Source of the DNA: Hylemonella gracilis
GTDB taxonomy: Bacteria; Pseudomonadota; Gammaproteobacteria; Burkholderiales; Burkholderiaceae_C
Reading direction: 5' to 3'
Length of the DNA stretch: 64,000 bases
Assembly (NCBI RefSeq): GCF_004328645.1
Contig: NZ_CP031395.1
Coordinates: 2,443,501 to 2,507,500, forward strand
Shown: positions 28,242 through 37,036 of the stretch, piece by piece
How the letters are laid out: each line of letters begins with the position of its first letter
How positions within the stretch are numbered: position 1 is the stretch's first letter
Notes under the pieces: generated by a model
Databases searched by the model: none
Told to the model about the DNA's origin: nothing
What the model saw: only the letters and a program-made list of their open reading frames with translations
Translations under genes and position numbers: made by a program

Positions 28242-28919
28242 ATGACCCAAGACGAACTCAAAACCCTGGTCGGCCAGGCCGCGCTGCAGTATGTGGTTCC
28301 CGGCGAGATTGTCGGGGTGGGCACAGGTTCCACGGTCAACAAGTTCATCGATGCACTGGCTTCGATGAAGGACCAGATCAAGGGCGCGGTGTCCAGCTCC
28401 GTGGTCAGCACCGAGCGGCTCCAGGCCATCGGCATTCCCGTGTTCGATGCGAACGAGGTGGGTGAGCTGTCCGTCTACATCGACGGCGCCGACGAGATCG
28501 ATGGTGCCGGTTGCATGATCAAGGGCGGCGGCGCGGCGCTCACGCGCGAGAAGATCGTCGCGGCGCAGGCGCGGCGATTCATCTGCATCGCGGATGAGTC
28601 CAAGCTGGTGTCTGTGCTGGGCCAGTTTCCGCTGCCGGTGGAGGTGATCCCCATGGCCACGCGGCGCATCACCCGCCAGTTCGAGGCGATGGGGGGCACG
28701 GTCACGCTGCGCCTGAAGGACGGCGTGCCGCTGCTGACCGACAACGGCCAGCACATCTTGGACGTGCGCGGCCTGCAGATCCGCGACCCGCTGACCTTCG
28801 AGTCCGAGGTGAACCAGTGGCCGGGGGTGGTGACGGTGGGGGTCTTCGCCCATCAGCGGGCGCAGATTTGCCTGCTGGGGACGGCGGACGGCGTGAAGAC
28901 GCTGAACTTCACGTCCTGA
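28242..28919 (+). CDS. rpiA: Ribose-5-phosphate isomerase A
   Basis: Interconverts ribose-5-phosphate and ribulose-5-phosphate in the pentose phosphate pathway. The 225-residue product shows the RpiA motifs [12 protein letters not shown], the catalytic DGADEID loop, and [13 protein letters not shown]. The start is the ATG at 28242 ([18 protein letters not shown]); an upstream TTG at 28182 is in frame but gives a non-homologous extension. It is divergent from pyrD with 67 bases between start codons and is followed by a large nested palindrome before the convergent oligopeptidase gene. Confidence 0.96.
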   Translation: MTQDELKTLVGQAALQYVVPGEIVGVGTGSTVNKFIDALASMKDQIKGAVSSSVVSTERLQAIGIPVFDANEVGELSVYIDGADEIDGAGCMIKGGGAALTREKIVAAQARRFICIADESKLVSVLGQFPLPVEVIPMATRRITRQFEAMGGTVTLRLKDGVPLLTDNGQHILDVRGLQIRDPLTFESEVNQWPGVVTVGVFAHQRAQICLLGTADGVKTLNFTS

Positions 28920-28957
28920 TGACTGGTGGTCCGCGCTTACTGCTCCAACAGATGGAG

Positions 28958-29061
28958 CCCGAGGATGCGGGGTGACTGCGCAGCGACATAAAGGGGGAAT
29001 TCAAGGGCCGGGAGGCCCTTGAAGGAGGACAGTCGCGGAGCAGTCACCCCGCGTCCTCGGG
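28958..29061. repeat. Nested palindrome between convergent genes
   Basis: Two 30-base arms, 28958-28987 and 29032-29061, are inverted copies with about four mismatches (both contain CCCGAGGA-n-GCGGGGTGACTGC in the same sense once one is reversed). Inside them is a second, perfect hairpin, TTCAAGGGCC-GGGA-GGCCCTTGAA, at 29000-29023. There is no T run. It could be a bidirectional transcript end for rpiA and the oligopeptidase gene or a REP-like element; no second copy was seen in the window. Confidence 0.65.
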
Positions 29062-29087
29062 CGAGGAAGCAACGGTTGAGCGAAATC

Positions 29088-31193
29088 TCAGGCCGTTTCA
29101 GCCATCCCCTGGTGCCGCAGCAGCGCCTCCAAGCTCGGCTCCCGCCCCCGGAAGGCCTTGAACGATTCGATGGCCGGGCGTGAGCCGCCGGCTTCCAGAA
29201 TCGCCTGCCGGTATCTGCGGCCCGTCTCCACGCTGGGCGTGCCGTCCGGCCCCGCCGTTTCCTCGAAGGCCGCGTAGGCATCGGCGCTCAGCACCTCGGC
29301 CCATTTGTAGCTGTAGTAGCCCGCCGCGTACCCGCCCGCGAAGACATGGCTGAAGGTATGCGGCGTGCGGCTGAAGGTGGGCGCGGGCAGCAGGGCCACT
29401 TCCGCGCGCACCTGGCGCAGCACGTCCATGAAGTCGGGCTTCGCGCCCGCCGTGTGCAGCAGCATGTCGTAGAGCGAGTACTCGATCTGGCGCAGGGTCT
29501 GCATGCCGCTCTGGAAGTTCTTGGCCGCGATCATCTTGTCGTAGAGCGCACGCGGTAGGGGTTCGCCGGTGTCGACGTGGGCGGTCATGTGGCGCAGCAC
29601 TTCCCATTCCCAGCAGAAGTTCTCCATGAACTGGCTGGGCAGTTCCACCGCATCCCATTCCACGCCGCTGATGCCCGAGACGTCGCGCTCGTTCACCTGA
29701 GTCAGCATGTGGTGCAGGCCGTGGCCGAATTCATGGAACAGGGTGATGACGTCGTCGTGCGTCAGCAGCGCGGGCTTGCCGTTCACACCGTCGGCGAAAT
29801 TGCAGACCAGGTGCGCGACGGGTGTCTGCAGCTGGCCGTTGTCCGGGCGCAGCCAGCGCGTGCGCACGTCGTCCATCCAGGCGCCGCCGCGCTTGCCAGC
29901 GCGGGCGGGCTGGTCGAGGTAGAACTGGGCCAGCAACTGCCCGCCGCGTTCGATGCGGTAGAAGGCCACCGCAGGGTGCCAGACGGGCGCCTGGTCCTCG
30001 CGGATGGCCACCTCGAACAAGGTTTCCACGATCTTGAACAGACCGGCCAGCACGCGCGGCGCGGTGAAGTACTGCTTGACCTCCTGCTCGCTGTAAGCGT
30101 AACGCGCTTCCTTGAGTTTTTCGCTGATGAAGCTCCAGTCCCAGGGTTGCGGGTCGGTGATGCCCAGTTCCTGCGCGGCAAACGCGCGCAGGTCGGCCAC
30201 GTCCCGCTCGCCATAGGGCCGGGCCTTGACGGCGAGGTCGCGCAGGAAGGTGATCACCTGCTCGGGCGTATCGGCCATCTTGGGCGCGACGGAGACTTCC
30301 GCGTAATTGCGGTAGCCCAGCAATTGCGCTTCTTCATGGCGCAGGGCGAGGATCTGGCCGATCAGCGCGGTGTTGTCGTACTGCTTGCCGTCGATGGCCG
30401 TGCCATCCTTGCCGGGGGCATAGGCTTCGGCCTGGTCGGAGGCGCGGGTGACAAAGGCGCGGTATAGGCGGCGGCGCAGTTCGCTGCTCTTGGCGAACTG
30501 CATCACCGGCAGGTAGCTCGGCATCTGGAGGCTGAGCTTGTAGCCGTCCCGGCCCTCGGCCTGGGCTGCGGCGCGCGCGGCCTGCAGCACGTCTTCCGGT
30601 ACGCCTTCCAGTTCATCCGCCGTGGCGTAGTAGGCCCAATGGTCGGTGGCGTCCAGCACATGCTCGCTGAACTTCTGGCTGGCTTCGGCCTGTTCTTCCT
30701 GGATTTGCGCGTAGCGTTCCTTGGCCGCGCCTTGCAGTTCCGCGCCACCCAGCACGAAGCCGCGCAATGCGTTTTTGTGGGCTTGCCGCTGCTCCGCGTT
30801 CAGGCTCTCGGGGGCGATGGCCTTGTACTTGGCGTAGAGCCTTTCATCCGAGCCCAGCCGGGTCCAGAACTCGGTGACGCGGGGCAGGGCGGCGTTGTAG
30901 GCGGCGCGCAGCTCAGGGGTGTCGGCGACGGCATTGAGGTGGCTGACCGTGCCCCAGGCCCGGCCCAGTCGCTCGGTCGCCACGTCCAGCACCTTGGCGA
31001 TGGTTTTCCAGTCAGCCGGATAGTCTGGCTTCGTCACGGTGTCGAGCGCAGTTTCGGCTTCGGCCAGAAGGGTGTCCAGCGCCGGGGCCACGTGCTCGGG
31101 GCGGATGCGGTCGAACAGCGGCAAGCCAGAGGCGTCCAGCAAGGGATTGGGGGTGTCGAGGGCGGCGGATGTGGAGGCGGTCATGCCCGACAT
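29088..31193 (-). CDS. prlC: Oligopeptidase A (M3 family metallopeptidase)
   Basis: Cytoplasmic zinc oligopeptidase of 701 residues that degrades peptides, including cleaved signal peptides. The zinc site is HEFGH within TLFHEFGHGLHHML, with the downstream glutamate ligand region GVEWDAVELPSQFMENFCWE. Length and domain pattern match PrlC/OpdA. Two possible starts lie three codons apart (31193 and 31184). The gene is convergent with rpiA, and no operon partner is evident. Confidence 0.94.
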   Translation of the reverse strand: MSGMTASTSAALDTPNPLLDASGLPLFDRIRPEHVAPALDTLLAEAETALDTVTKPDYPADWKTIAKVLDVATERLGRAWGTVSHLNAVADTPELRAAYNAALPRVTEFWTRLGSDERLYAKYKAIAPESLNAEQRQAHKNALRGFVLGGAELQGAAKERYAQIQEEQAEASQKFSEHVLDATDHWAYYATADELEGVPEDVLQAARAAAQAEGRDGYKLSLQMPSYLPVMQFAKSSELRRRLYRAFVTRASDQAEAYAPGKDGTAIDGKQYDNTALIGQILALRHEEAQLLGYRNYAEVSVAPKMADTPEQVITFLRDLAVKARPYGERDVADLRAFAAQELGITDPQPWDWSFISEKLKEARYAYSEQEVKQYFTAPRVLAGLFKIVETLFEVAIREDQAPVWHPAVAFYRIERGGQLLAQFYLDQPARAGKRGGAWMDDVRTRWLRPDNGQLQTPVAHLVCNFADGVNGKPALLTHDDVITLFHEFGHGLHHMLTQVNERDVSGISGVEWDAVELPSQFMENFCWEWEVLRHMTAHVDTGEPLPRALYDKMIAAKNFQSGMQTLRQIEYSLYDMLLHTAGAKPDFMDVLRQVRAEVALLPAPTFSRTPHTFSHVFAGGYAAGYYSYKWAEVLSADAYAAFEETAGPDGTPSVETGRRYRQAILEAGGSRPAIESFKAFRGREPSLEALLRHQGMAETA

Positions 31194-31299
31194 TTTGCGG
31201 TATCCGGCCGCAGTTCAAGGCCGACCTTGCCTATGGCCTTCATAGCGCGGGTCGTACTCCCGCGCTTGCTGCGACCCACCCCACGAAGGCCGGTGCGGA

Positions 31300-32724
31300 T
31301 CAGGCGCGGCCAGCCCACTCGCGCAGCGCCTGTGCGAGCCCCGTCACCACGCTGGGCCAGTCACCCATCGCAGGCTGGCGGAACAGGCGCATCACACCCG
31401 GGTACCAGGGCGAGTCGTCCCGGCCCTGGAACCAGCGCCAGTCGGGCAGGTACCAGGGCAGCAGCACCCAGCAGGGTTTGTTCAGGGCGCCGGCCAGATG
31501 GGCCACGGCCGTGTCCACGGTGATCACCAGGTCCAGCTGGGCGATGACGGCGGCGGTGTCGGCGAAGTCCTGCAGCTCGCCGCCCAGTGGCGTCAGGGCC
31601 AGTCCCGCAGGCGGAGCCTTGGCTTCGTCCTCGCCCGCGCCTTTTTGCAGGCTGTAGAACACCACGCCGGGTGTCTGGCCCAGCGGGGCGAGCGTGGCCA
31701 GGCTGGGCAGGGATCGTTCGGTGTCGTTCTCGAAATTGGGATTGCCCTTCCAGACCAGGCCGACTTTCAGCACGCCCGTCGGTGCTGCCAGCCGAGGCGC
31801 CCAGCGCGCCACGCGTGCCGGGTCCGCATGCAGATAGGGCAAGGCTGCGGGAAGGGTGTCGGGGCGGGTCGCGAACAGGTGGGGCAAGCTCAAGGGCGGG
31901 ACCCAGTAATCGAAATCGCTTGGCTGACCCTTGCCGTCGTCGGGCAATTCCTGATCGAAGGGGAGGGCCTGGTCACAACCGTCCAGCGTGGCGAAGAGGC
32001 GGACCAAGGCCGGGTGGCACAGCACGGTGACGCGCCGCGCGCCAGCGGCCTTGGCCAGGGAGGCATAGCGGCAGAAATGGACCATGTCACCATGGCCAGC
32101 TTCGAGCGCGATCAGCAGGGAGCGGCCCTGCAAGGGTTCGCCGTGCCAGCGCGGGCAGGGCAGCTGCCGCGCCAGGCGTTCGGCCAGCGCGCCGTGCCGG
32201 TCGCGTTGCTCCAGGCGCAACCAGCCTTCTTCCAGTTGGCCCTGGCGCAGCAGCAGGTAACCCAGGTTGTAGGCCGCCTTGCGATGCGTGGGTTCCAGGC
32301 GTAACGCTTGGCGCAAGGTCGCCTCGGCTTCGTCATCGCGGTACAACTTGGCCAGCAGCACCCCCAGGTTGCTCAGTGCGGATGTATCGTCGGGTTCCAG
32401 CGTCAAAGCTCGGCGTAGCGCGACCTCGGCCGCTTCCAGGCGCTTGCCTTGCTGCAGCAGCACGCCGTAGTTGATCCAGAGCTGGGCCTGCGTAGGTTCC
32501 AGCGTCAGGGCCGCGCGGTAGTGGTGTTCCGCTGCCTCGGCATCTCCCGATTCGTCCAGCGCCAGTGCCAGATTGCCATGCAGGGCCGCCTGCTCGGGGT
32601 CGATGGCCAGCGCGGCGCGGTAGGCTGTTGCGGCCGCGGACCAGTCGCCGGCGGCCAGGCATTGATTGCCGAGGATGAAGAGTTGCTCTAGCGTGGTGGA
32701 AGGTTGGGAGGAGGGCGCGGGCAT
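31300..32724 (-). CDS. TPR protein with C-terminal glycosyltransferase family 9-like domain
   Basis: A 474-residue protein with at least four tetratricopeptide repeats in the first 190 residues (for example AALHGNLALALDESGDAEAA and TSALSNLGVLLAKLYRDDEA). The rest resembles the GT9/ADP-heptose transferase-like domain often fused to TPRs, with the segments GLVWKGNPNFEND and DLVITVDTAVAHLAGALNKP. The fold suggests sugar transfer, or a degenerate relative, and no acceptor is known. Start 32724 gives MPAPSSQPSTTLEQLF; the open frame continues upstream but antisense to the next gene and is not credible. Confidence 0.82.
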   Translation of the reverse strand: MPAPSSQPSTTLEQLFILGNQCLAAGDWSAAATAYRAALAIDPEQAALHGNLALALDESGDAEAAEHHYRAALTLEPTQAQLWINYGVLLQQGKRLEAAEVALRRALTLEPDDTSALSNLGVLLAKLYRDDEAEATLRQALRLEPTHRKAAYNLGYLLLRQGQLEEGWLRLEQRDRHGALAERLARQLPCPRWHGEPLQGRSLLIALEAGHGDMVHFCRYASLAKAAGARRVTVLCHPALVRLFATLDGCDQALPFDQELPDDGKGQPSDFDYWVPPLSLPHLFATRPDTLPAALPYLHADPARVARWAPRLAAPTGVLKVGLVWKGNPNFENDTERSLPSLATLAPLGQTPGVVFYSLQKGAGEDEAKAPPAGLALTPLGGELQDFADTAAVIAQLDLVITVDTAVAHLAGALNKPCWVLLPWYLPDWRWFQGRDDSPWYPGVMRLFRQPAMGDWPSVVTGLAQALREWAGRA

Positions 32725-32824
32725 GGGGCGATTCTGCGGCGTCCGGTCCCGGGCGAGACGGGAAAATGAAGGATGAAATACGCTATCGCTTAGCGGGTTC
32801 GGTGATTTTGAAAGGAACAACTTC

Positions 32825-33307
32825 ATGCAGTCTGACGAGGCATACGCCAAGCTGGCGATGGCCCATGCGTTTCCCCTGGGCGAGGAAATCAAGATCGGCG
32901 GCCAGTACGTGCCCGTGCTGCGTGACGGCCCATGGCTGTACGTGAGTGGACAGATCCCGCGCGTCGGCGACCAAGTGCAGTTTGTCGGCGCGGTCGGCAG
33001 CGGGCCCGACGCGGTCATCGACCTGGCGGGTGCACGCCGCGCGGCCACCCTGTCCACTTTGCGTGCCTTGACGCTGGCCAAGTCGGCGCTGGGCAGTCTG
33101 GCGGCCATCCGTTCGGTGCCCCGCATCTCGGTGTTCGTGCGCAGCACGCCGGATTTCACGCAGCAGAGCGAGGTGGCCGACGGCGCCTCGGAGGCCTTGT
33201 ACGCGGTGTTCGGGCCGCGGGGCGTGCACACGCGGACCTCGGTGGGGGTGCTGCAACTGCCCAAGGGGGCGGCGGTGGAGATCGACTTCGTGTTCGGGGT
33301 GGAGTGA
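32825..33307 (+). CDS. RidA/YjgF-family protein
   Basis: A 160-residue member of the Rid superfamily, small trimeric proteins of which some hydrolyse reactive enamine/imine intermediates. Seen are the N-terminal QYVPVLRDGPWLYVSGQIPR segment and the conserved beta-strand/helix pattern, with SVFVRSTPDFTQQSEVADGA near the end. It belongs to the longer Rid subgroup, not archetypal RidA, so activity on 2-aminoacrylate is uncertain. The ATG at 32825 follows a GAAAGGAAC ribosome site. It is divergent from the TPR gene. Confidence 0.85.
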   Translation: MQSDEAYAKLAMAHAFPLGEEIKIGGQYVPVLRDGPWLYVSGQIPRVGDQVQFVGAVGSGPDAVIDLAGARRAATLSTLRALTLAKSALGSLAAIRSVPRISVFVRSTPDFTQQSEVADGASEALYAVFGPRGVHTRTSVGVLQLPKGAAVEIDFVFGVE

Positions 33308-33344
33308 GGCGCACCGCCGGCTTGACGCCCCAGGCCGCGATCGT

Positions 33345-34304
33345 TCAGGCCGCGAGCGCTGCGGGCGGGGCGCTGTGCTGCGCATGCCAGCGCCGCACCT
33401 GTTGCCGCACCAGTTGCGCAAGCAACTGCAGGTCGTCCTCGGCCGCGGTGCCGGGGTGTGCCAAGCGCAGCAGGTAACGGCTGTGGCCCAGCGGCGGCAG
33501 GCCATGGCGGTTTTCGTCCAGTACGACCAGCTCGGTGCCACGCCCATGCGATCCGCTGTGCAGATGCGCCGCCGCCGTGTTCAGCGGACTCAGGCCCATG
33601 CCAGCGCGCAAGGCGGCCTGCAGGCCGTGCAGGCTCTGGGTGCTGAGCACGGCATGCCAGGCGCGGCCGCCCAGCTCCAGCGACTGGATGGCGGCCTGGC
33701 GGTAGACGCAGCCCGGCATGAAGAGCACGAGAGGCAGGGACGCCGTCTGGGCCGCGGGTGGCCGGTAGTTCTCAGCGGCGATCCAGCGCAGGGGCTCGCT
33801 CCAGACCACCTCGCAGTCCGCGGGTAGGGCGATGGGGCTGTGCATGCCCGGCGGCACCACGTCCTTGGCCACGATGAGGTCGAGCTGGCCTCGCGCGTAC
33901 TGGCGCTGCAGGTGGGTGGACAGATCGCAGACGGTCTCGAGCCGCACCGCCGGGCGCTGACGGACGAAGTCCGCCAGGGTGTGCATCCAGGCCGTGCCGG
34001 CGAAGTCCTCCACCACCCCCACGCGCAACACATGCGTCGGGGTCTGCTCGCCCAGCGCGTTCGTCGCCTCTTCGTGCAGGGTCAGCAGGCGGCGCGCATA
34101 AGCCAGCAGCAGTTCGCCGTCGTCGGTGAGCGTGACGCCGTTGCGGTCGCGCAGCAGCAAGGTCTTGCCCGTCAGTTCCTCCAACTTGCGCACCTGCTGG
34201 CTGACCGTGGACTGGCTGCGGTGCACGCGCAGGCCTGCGCTGCCGAAGCCGCCGGTGTCCACCACGCTGGTGAAGGTGCGCAACAGGTCCAGGTCGAGCT
34301 GCAT
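33345..34304 (-). CDS. LysR-family transcriptional regulator
   Basis: A 319-residue regulator with the N-terminal helix-turn-helix (LDLLRTFTSVVDTGGFGSAG, then HRSQSTVSQQVRKLEELTGK) and a substrate-binding domain. It is divergent from an EamA-family exporter gene, and an imperfect palindrome lies in the 78-base gap, so it probably controls that exporter and itself. The inducer is unknown. The C-terminal tail is Ala/Gln-rich. Start at 34304 gives MQLDLDLLRTF, the usual LysR beginning. Confidence 0.9.
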   Translation of the reverse strand: MQLDLDLLRTFTSVVDTGGFGSAGLRVHRSQSTVSQQVRKLEELTGKTLLLRDRNGVTLTDDGELLLAYARRLLTLHEEATNALGEQTPTHVLRVGVVEDFAGTAWMHTLADFVRQRPAVRLETVCDLSTHLQRQYARGQLDLIVAKDVVPPGMHSPIALPADCEVVWSEPLRWIAAENYRPPAAQTASLPLVLFMPGCVYRQAAIQSLELGGRAWHAVLSTQSLHGLQAALRAGMGLSPLNTAAAHLHSGSHGRGTELVVLDENRHGLPPLGHSRYLLRLAHPGTAAEDDLQLLAQLVRQQVRRWHAQHSAPPAALAA

Positions 34305-34320
34305 GATGAATTGATTTTCT

Positions 34321-34344
34321 GAATGGATCGAATCCGATCATTTC
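34321..34344. promoter_or_regulatory. Candidate LysR operator between lysR and the EamA gene
   Basis: The 24 bases form an imperfect palindrome, GAATGGATCG-AATC-CGATCATTTC, with 8 of 10 arm positions matched. It lies in the divergent promoter gap, where LysR proteins usually bind. The region is AT-richer than its surroundings. Confidence 0.5.
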
Positions 34345-34382
34345 ATTTTACGATTTATGCCGGACTGCCTAGGATGCCGGCC

Positions 34383-35363
34383 ATGTCTGACACCCTGCCT
34401 GCTGCATCCCCGTCCTCGACTTCTGCGTCCTACCTGGCCCAGGTGCTGGCCTTTTGCCTGTGCTGGAGCGCGGCCTTCCCGCTGGCCAAGCTGGGCCTGC
34501 GCGATGCGCCGCCCCTCCAATTCCTCTGCCTGCGTTTTCTGCTCGCCTCGGCGCTGATGCTGGCCTGGGTGGCGCTGCGGGCCTGGCGTCGGGGGACACC
34601 GTTCTTGTCGCGCGATCCAGGCGCTGGCGACCGGGGCAGTGCCTGGCGGCCTTGGGTGTTGCTGGCCCTCATCGGCCTGTGCAACAACGCCCTCTACCTG
34701 GGGCTGGGTTGGTTCGGCATGCTGCACCTGTCCTCGGGTCTGAGCAGCGTGATCATCAGCACCAACCCCGTCTGGGTGGCGCTGGCCGCCAGCCTGCTGC
34801 TGGGCGAGCGCCTGGACGGGCGGCGCGTCACCGGGCTGCTGCTGTGCCTGGCGGGGGTGTGCTGGATCGTCTGGCGGCGCCTGGGTCTACAGGACGATAG
34901 CGCCCTGGGCGTGGTGCTGGTTGGTGCAGGGGCCTTGTCGCTGGTGGCCGGCACCTTGCTGTTCAAACGCTGGCAGCCTGAACTGGCGGGGGTGGACCTG
35001 CTGCTGAGCAACGCGGTGCAGGTGGGGGTGTCCGGCCTGTTGTTGATCCCGCTGGCTGCATGGCTGGAAGCAGACCATGCGATCCACTGGACGCCGACTT
35101 TCGTCGTGAGCTTCACGCTGATGGTCGGACTGGTCTCGATCGTCGCCTACCTGCTCTGGCTGCATCTGCTGCGCACGCGCAGTGCCACCGAAGCCAGTGC
35201 CTTGCACTTTCTGATGCCGCCCACGGGCTTGTTGATGAGCTGGGCCATGCTGGGTGAGCCCCTGCACGGCAGCGATTTGCTGGGCATTGTGCCGGTCGCG
35301 GCCGGTCTCTGGTTGGTGACACGGGCAGCTCAGGAGCCCCGGGTTCGGGCCCGCGCCCACTGA
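34383..35363 (+). CDS. EamA-family (DMT superfamily) transporter
   Basis: Inner-membrane permease of about 326 residues with ten predicted helices in two EamA repeats; the first helix is LAQVLAFCLCWSAAFPLAKL and the second repeat begins near GVVLVGAGALSLVAGTLLF. Members export amino acids or other metabolites. I chose the ATG at 34383 (MSDTLPAASPS), which has an AGG at suitable distance; ATGs at 34374 and 34323 are in frame. It is divergent from a LysR regulator that likely controls it. Confidence 0.88.
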   Translation: MSDTLPAASPSSTSASYLAQVLAFCLCWSAAFPLAKLGLRDAPPLQFLCLRFLLASALMLAWVALRAWRRGTPFLSRDPGAGDRGSAWRPWVLLALIGLCNNALYLGLGWFGMLHLSSGLSSVIISTNPVWVALAASLLLGERLDGRRVTGLLLCLAGVCWIVWRRLGLQDDSALGVVLVGAGALSLVAGTLLFKRWQPELAGVDLLLSNAVQVGVSGLLLIPLAAWLEADHAIHWTPTFVVSFTLMVGLVSIVAYLLWLHLLRTRSATEASALHFLMPPTGLLMSWAMLGEPLHGSDLLGIVPVAAGLWLVTRAAQEPRVRARAH

Positions 35364-35452
35364 AGCCCCGCTATCAGACGCAGGCCGAAAGCGGCTGTAC
35401 CCGCCCTCTTGGTCTTGCGTCGCCAGTGCGCCTGTCGAGGACAGGCCCGGGT

Positions 35453-36304
35453 TCAGCCCGCCGCGCGCCGCGCCGCTTCCAGGGTGTTGACCAGCAGCAT
35501 GGTGATGGTCATGGGGCCCACGCCGCCGGGCACAGGAGTGATCCAGCTCGCGACGTCCTTCACGCGTTCGAAATCCACGTCGCCGCAGAGCTTGCCGTTT
35601 TCGTCGCGGTTCATGCCCACGTCGATGACCACCGCGCCGGGCCTGACCATGTCCGCCGTCAGCATCTTGGCCTTGCCCACGGCGGCGACGATCACGTCGG
35701 CCTGCAGGGTCTGGGCCTTGAGGTCTTTCGTGGCACTGTGGCAGATGGTGACGGTGGCGTTCTTGCCCAGCAGCATCAGCGCCATCGGCTTGCCCACGAT
35801 GTTGCTGCGACCGATGACCACGGCGTGCTTGCCCTTGAGCTCGTAGCCGATGTGTTCCAGCATCTTGATGCAGCCGTGCGGGGTGCAGGGCCAGAAACCG
35901 GGCAGGCCGGTCATCAGCGCGCCGGCGCTGGCGACGTGGAAACCGTCGACGTCCTTGTCGGGCGAAATGGCCTCGATGACTTTCTGCGCGTCGATGTGGG
36001 CGGGCAGGGGCAGTTGCACCAGGATGCCGTGGATGGTGGGGTCGGTGTTCAGCGCGGCGATGCGCGCCAGCAGATCGGCTTCGCTCAGCGTGGCCTCGTA
36101 CTTTTCGAGCACGGAATGGAAGCCGCTGTCCTCGCAGGCCTTGACCTTGTTGCGCACATAGACCTGACTGGCCGGGTTGTCGCCGACGAGCACGACGGCC
36201 AGGCCCGGCTTGTGGCCTCGCGCGGCCAGGGCGGCCGCGCCTTGGGCGACTTCGGCACGCAGTTGCTTGGAGAGGGCGAGGCCATCGATCAGTTGTGCGG
36301 TCAT
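35453..36304 (-). CDS. folD: Methylenetetrahydrofolate dehydrogenase/cyclohydrolase FolD
   Basis: Bifunctional enzyme of 283 residues converting 5,10-methylene-THF to 10-formyl-THF with NADP. The catalytic Tyr-x3-Lys motif is [10 protein letters not shown], substrate-binding QLPLP is present, and the Rossmann part includes [17 protein letters not shown] and [10 protein letters not shown]. Start 36304 gives [16 protein letters not shown]. It lies downstream of the two-component genes on the same strand, separated by 105 bases, with no clear regulatory link. Confidence 0.96.
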   Translation of the reverse strand: MTAQLIDGLALSKQLRAEVAQGAAALAARGHKPGLAVVLVGDNPASQVYVRNKVKACEDSGFHSVLEKYEATLSEADLLARIAALNTDPTIHGILVQLPLPAHIDAQKVIEAISPDKDVDGFHVASAGALMTGLPGFWPCTPHGCIKMLEHIGYELKGKHAVVIGRSNIVGKPMALMLLGKNATVTICHSATKDLKAQTLQADVIVAAVGKAKMLTADMVRPGAVVIDVGMNRDENGKLCGDVDFERVKDVASWITPVPGGVGPMTITMLLVNTLEAARRAAG

Positions 36305-36409
36305 GGTGCTGGCGTGTGATGTCAAGTGAAAATGCCCGCGATTCAAAAGCAAATCAAAAGGAAACGCCCGCTGGGCGGGAACAGCGGGCGTCGGGGCAGG
36401 GACGGAAAC

Positions 36410-37036
36410 TCAGGCCTTGATGGCGTTCTGTCCCAGCGCGATCTTGAGCAGGTCAGCCACGGTGTTGGCGTTGAGCTTTTCCATGATGTTGGCGCGGTGC
36501 GCCTCCACCGTCTTGATGCTGATGCCCAGGTCATCGGCGATCTGCTTGTTCAGGCGGCCCGCGACGATGCGTTCCAGCACTTGACTTTCGCGGGTGGTGA
36601 GTTTTGCCAGCAGGGCGTCGCGGTCGGCGGCCAGCTGGTATTCGCTGAAAGCAGCGCGGGCGCGCTCCAGCATGCGTTCCACCAAGTCCAGCAGCTGGGC
36701 TTCATTGAAGGGCTTCTGGATGAAATCCATCGCGCCCTTCTTCATGGTGTCCACTGCCATGGGCACGTCGCCGTGGCCGGTGATGAAGACGATGGGCAGG
36801 GGAGAGTGTTTCTCGATCAGCCGGTTCTGCAGTTCCAGGCCGGTCATCCCATCCATGCGGATGTCGGCGATCAGGCAGGCGACTTCACGCGGGTCATAGC
36901 GGGAAAGAAAGGACTCGGCTGAATCGAAGCAGCGTACCCGGTAATCCTTGCCCTCGAGCAACCATTGCAGGGAGTCGCGCACCGCTTCGTCGTCATCCAC
37001 GACATACACGGTACCTTTCTTGGGGATCAAGCTCAT
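36410..37036 (-). CDS. FixJ/NarL-type two-component response regulator
   Basis: Cytoplasmic response regulator of 208 residues. The receiver domain has the acidic pair VDDDEAV, phospho-acceptor Asp in CLIADIRMDG, and Lys in FIQKPFNEAQ. A LuxR-type helix-turn-helix follows (LTTRESQVLERIVAGRLNKQ, IADDLGISIKTVEAHR). The FixJ/TodT/TtrR group is the nearest match. Its ATG overlaps the stop of the upstream histidine kinase in an ATGA, so the two are translationally coupled. Targets are unknown; aceE lies divergently beyond the kinase gene. Confidence 0.93.
   Translation of the reverse strand: MSLIPKKGTVYVVDDDEAVRDSLQWLLEGKDYRVRCFDSAESFLSRYDPREVACLIADIRMDGMTGLELQNRLIEKHSPLPIVFITGHGDVPMAVDTMKKGAMDFIQKPFNEAQLLDLVERMLERARAAFSEYQLAADRDALLAKLTTRESQVLERIVAGRLNKQIADDLGISIKTVEAHRANIMEKLNANTVADLLKIALGQNAIKA

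Noticed and set aside
26841-28853. 670-codon reverse-strand open frame over pyrD and rpiA
   Set aside because: Frame differs from pyrD, is Ala/Arg/His-rich, and only includes the transposase remnant by chance.
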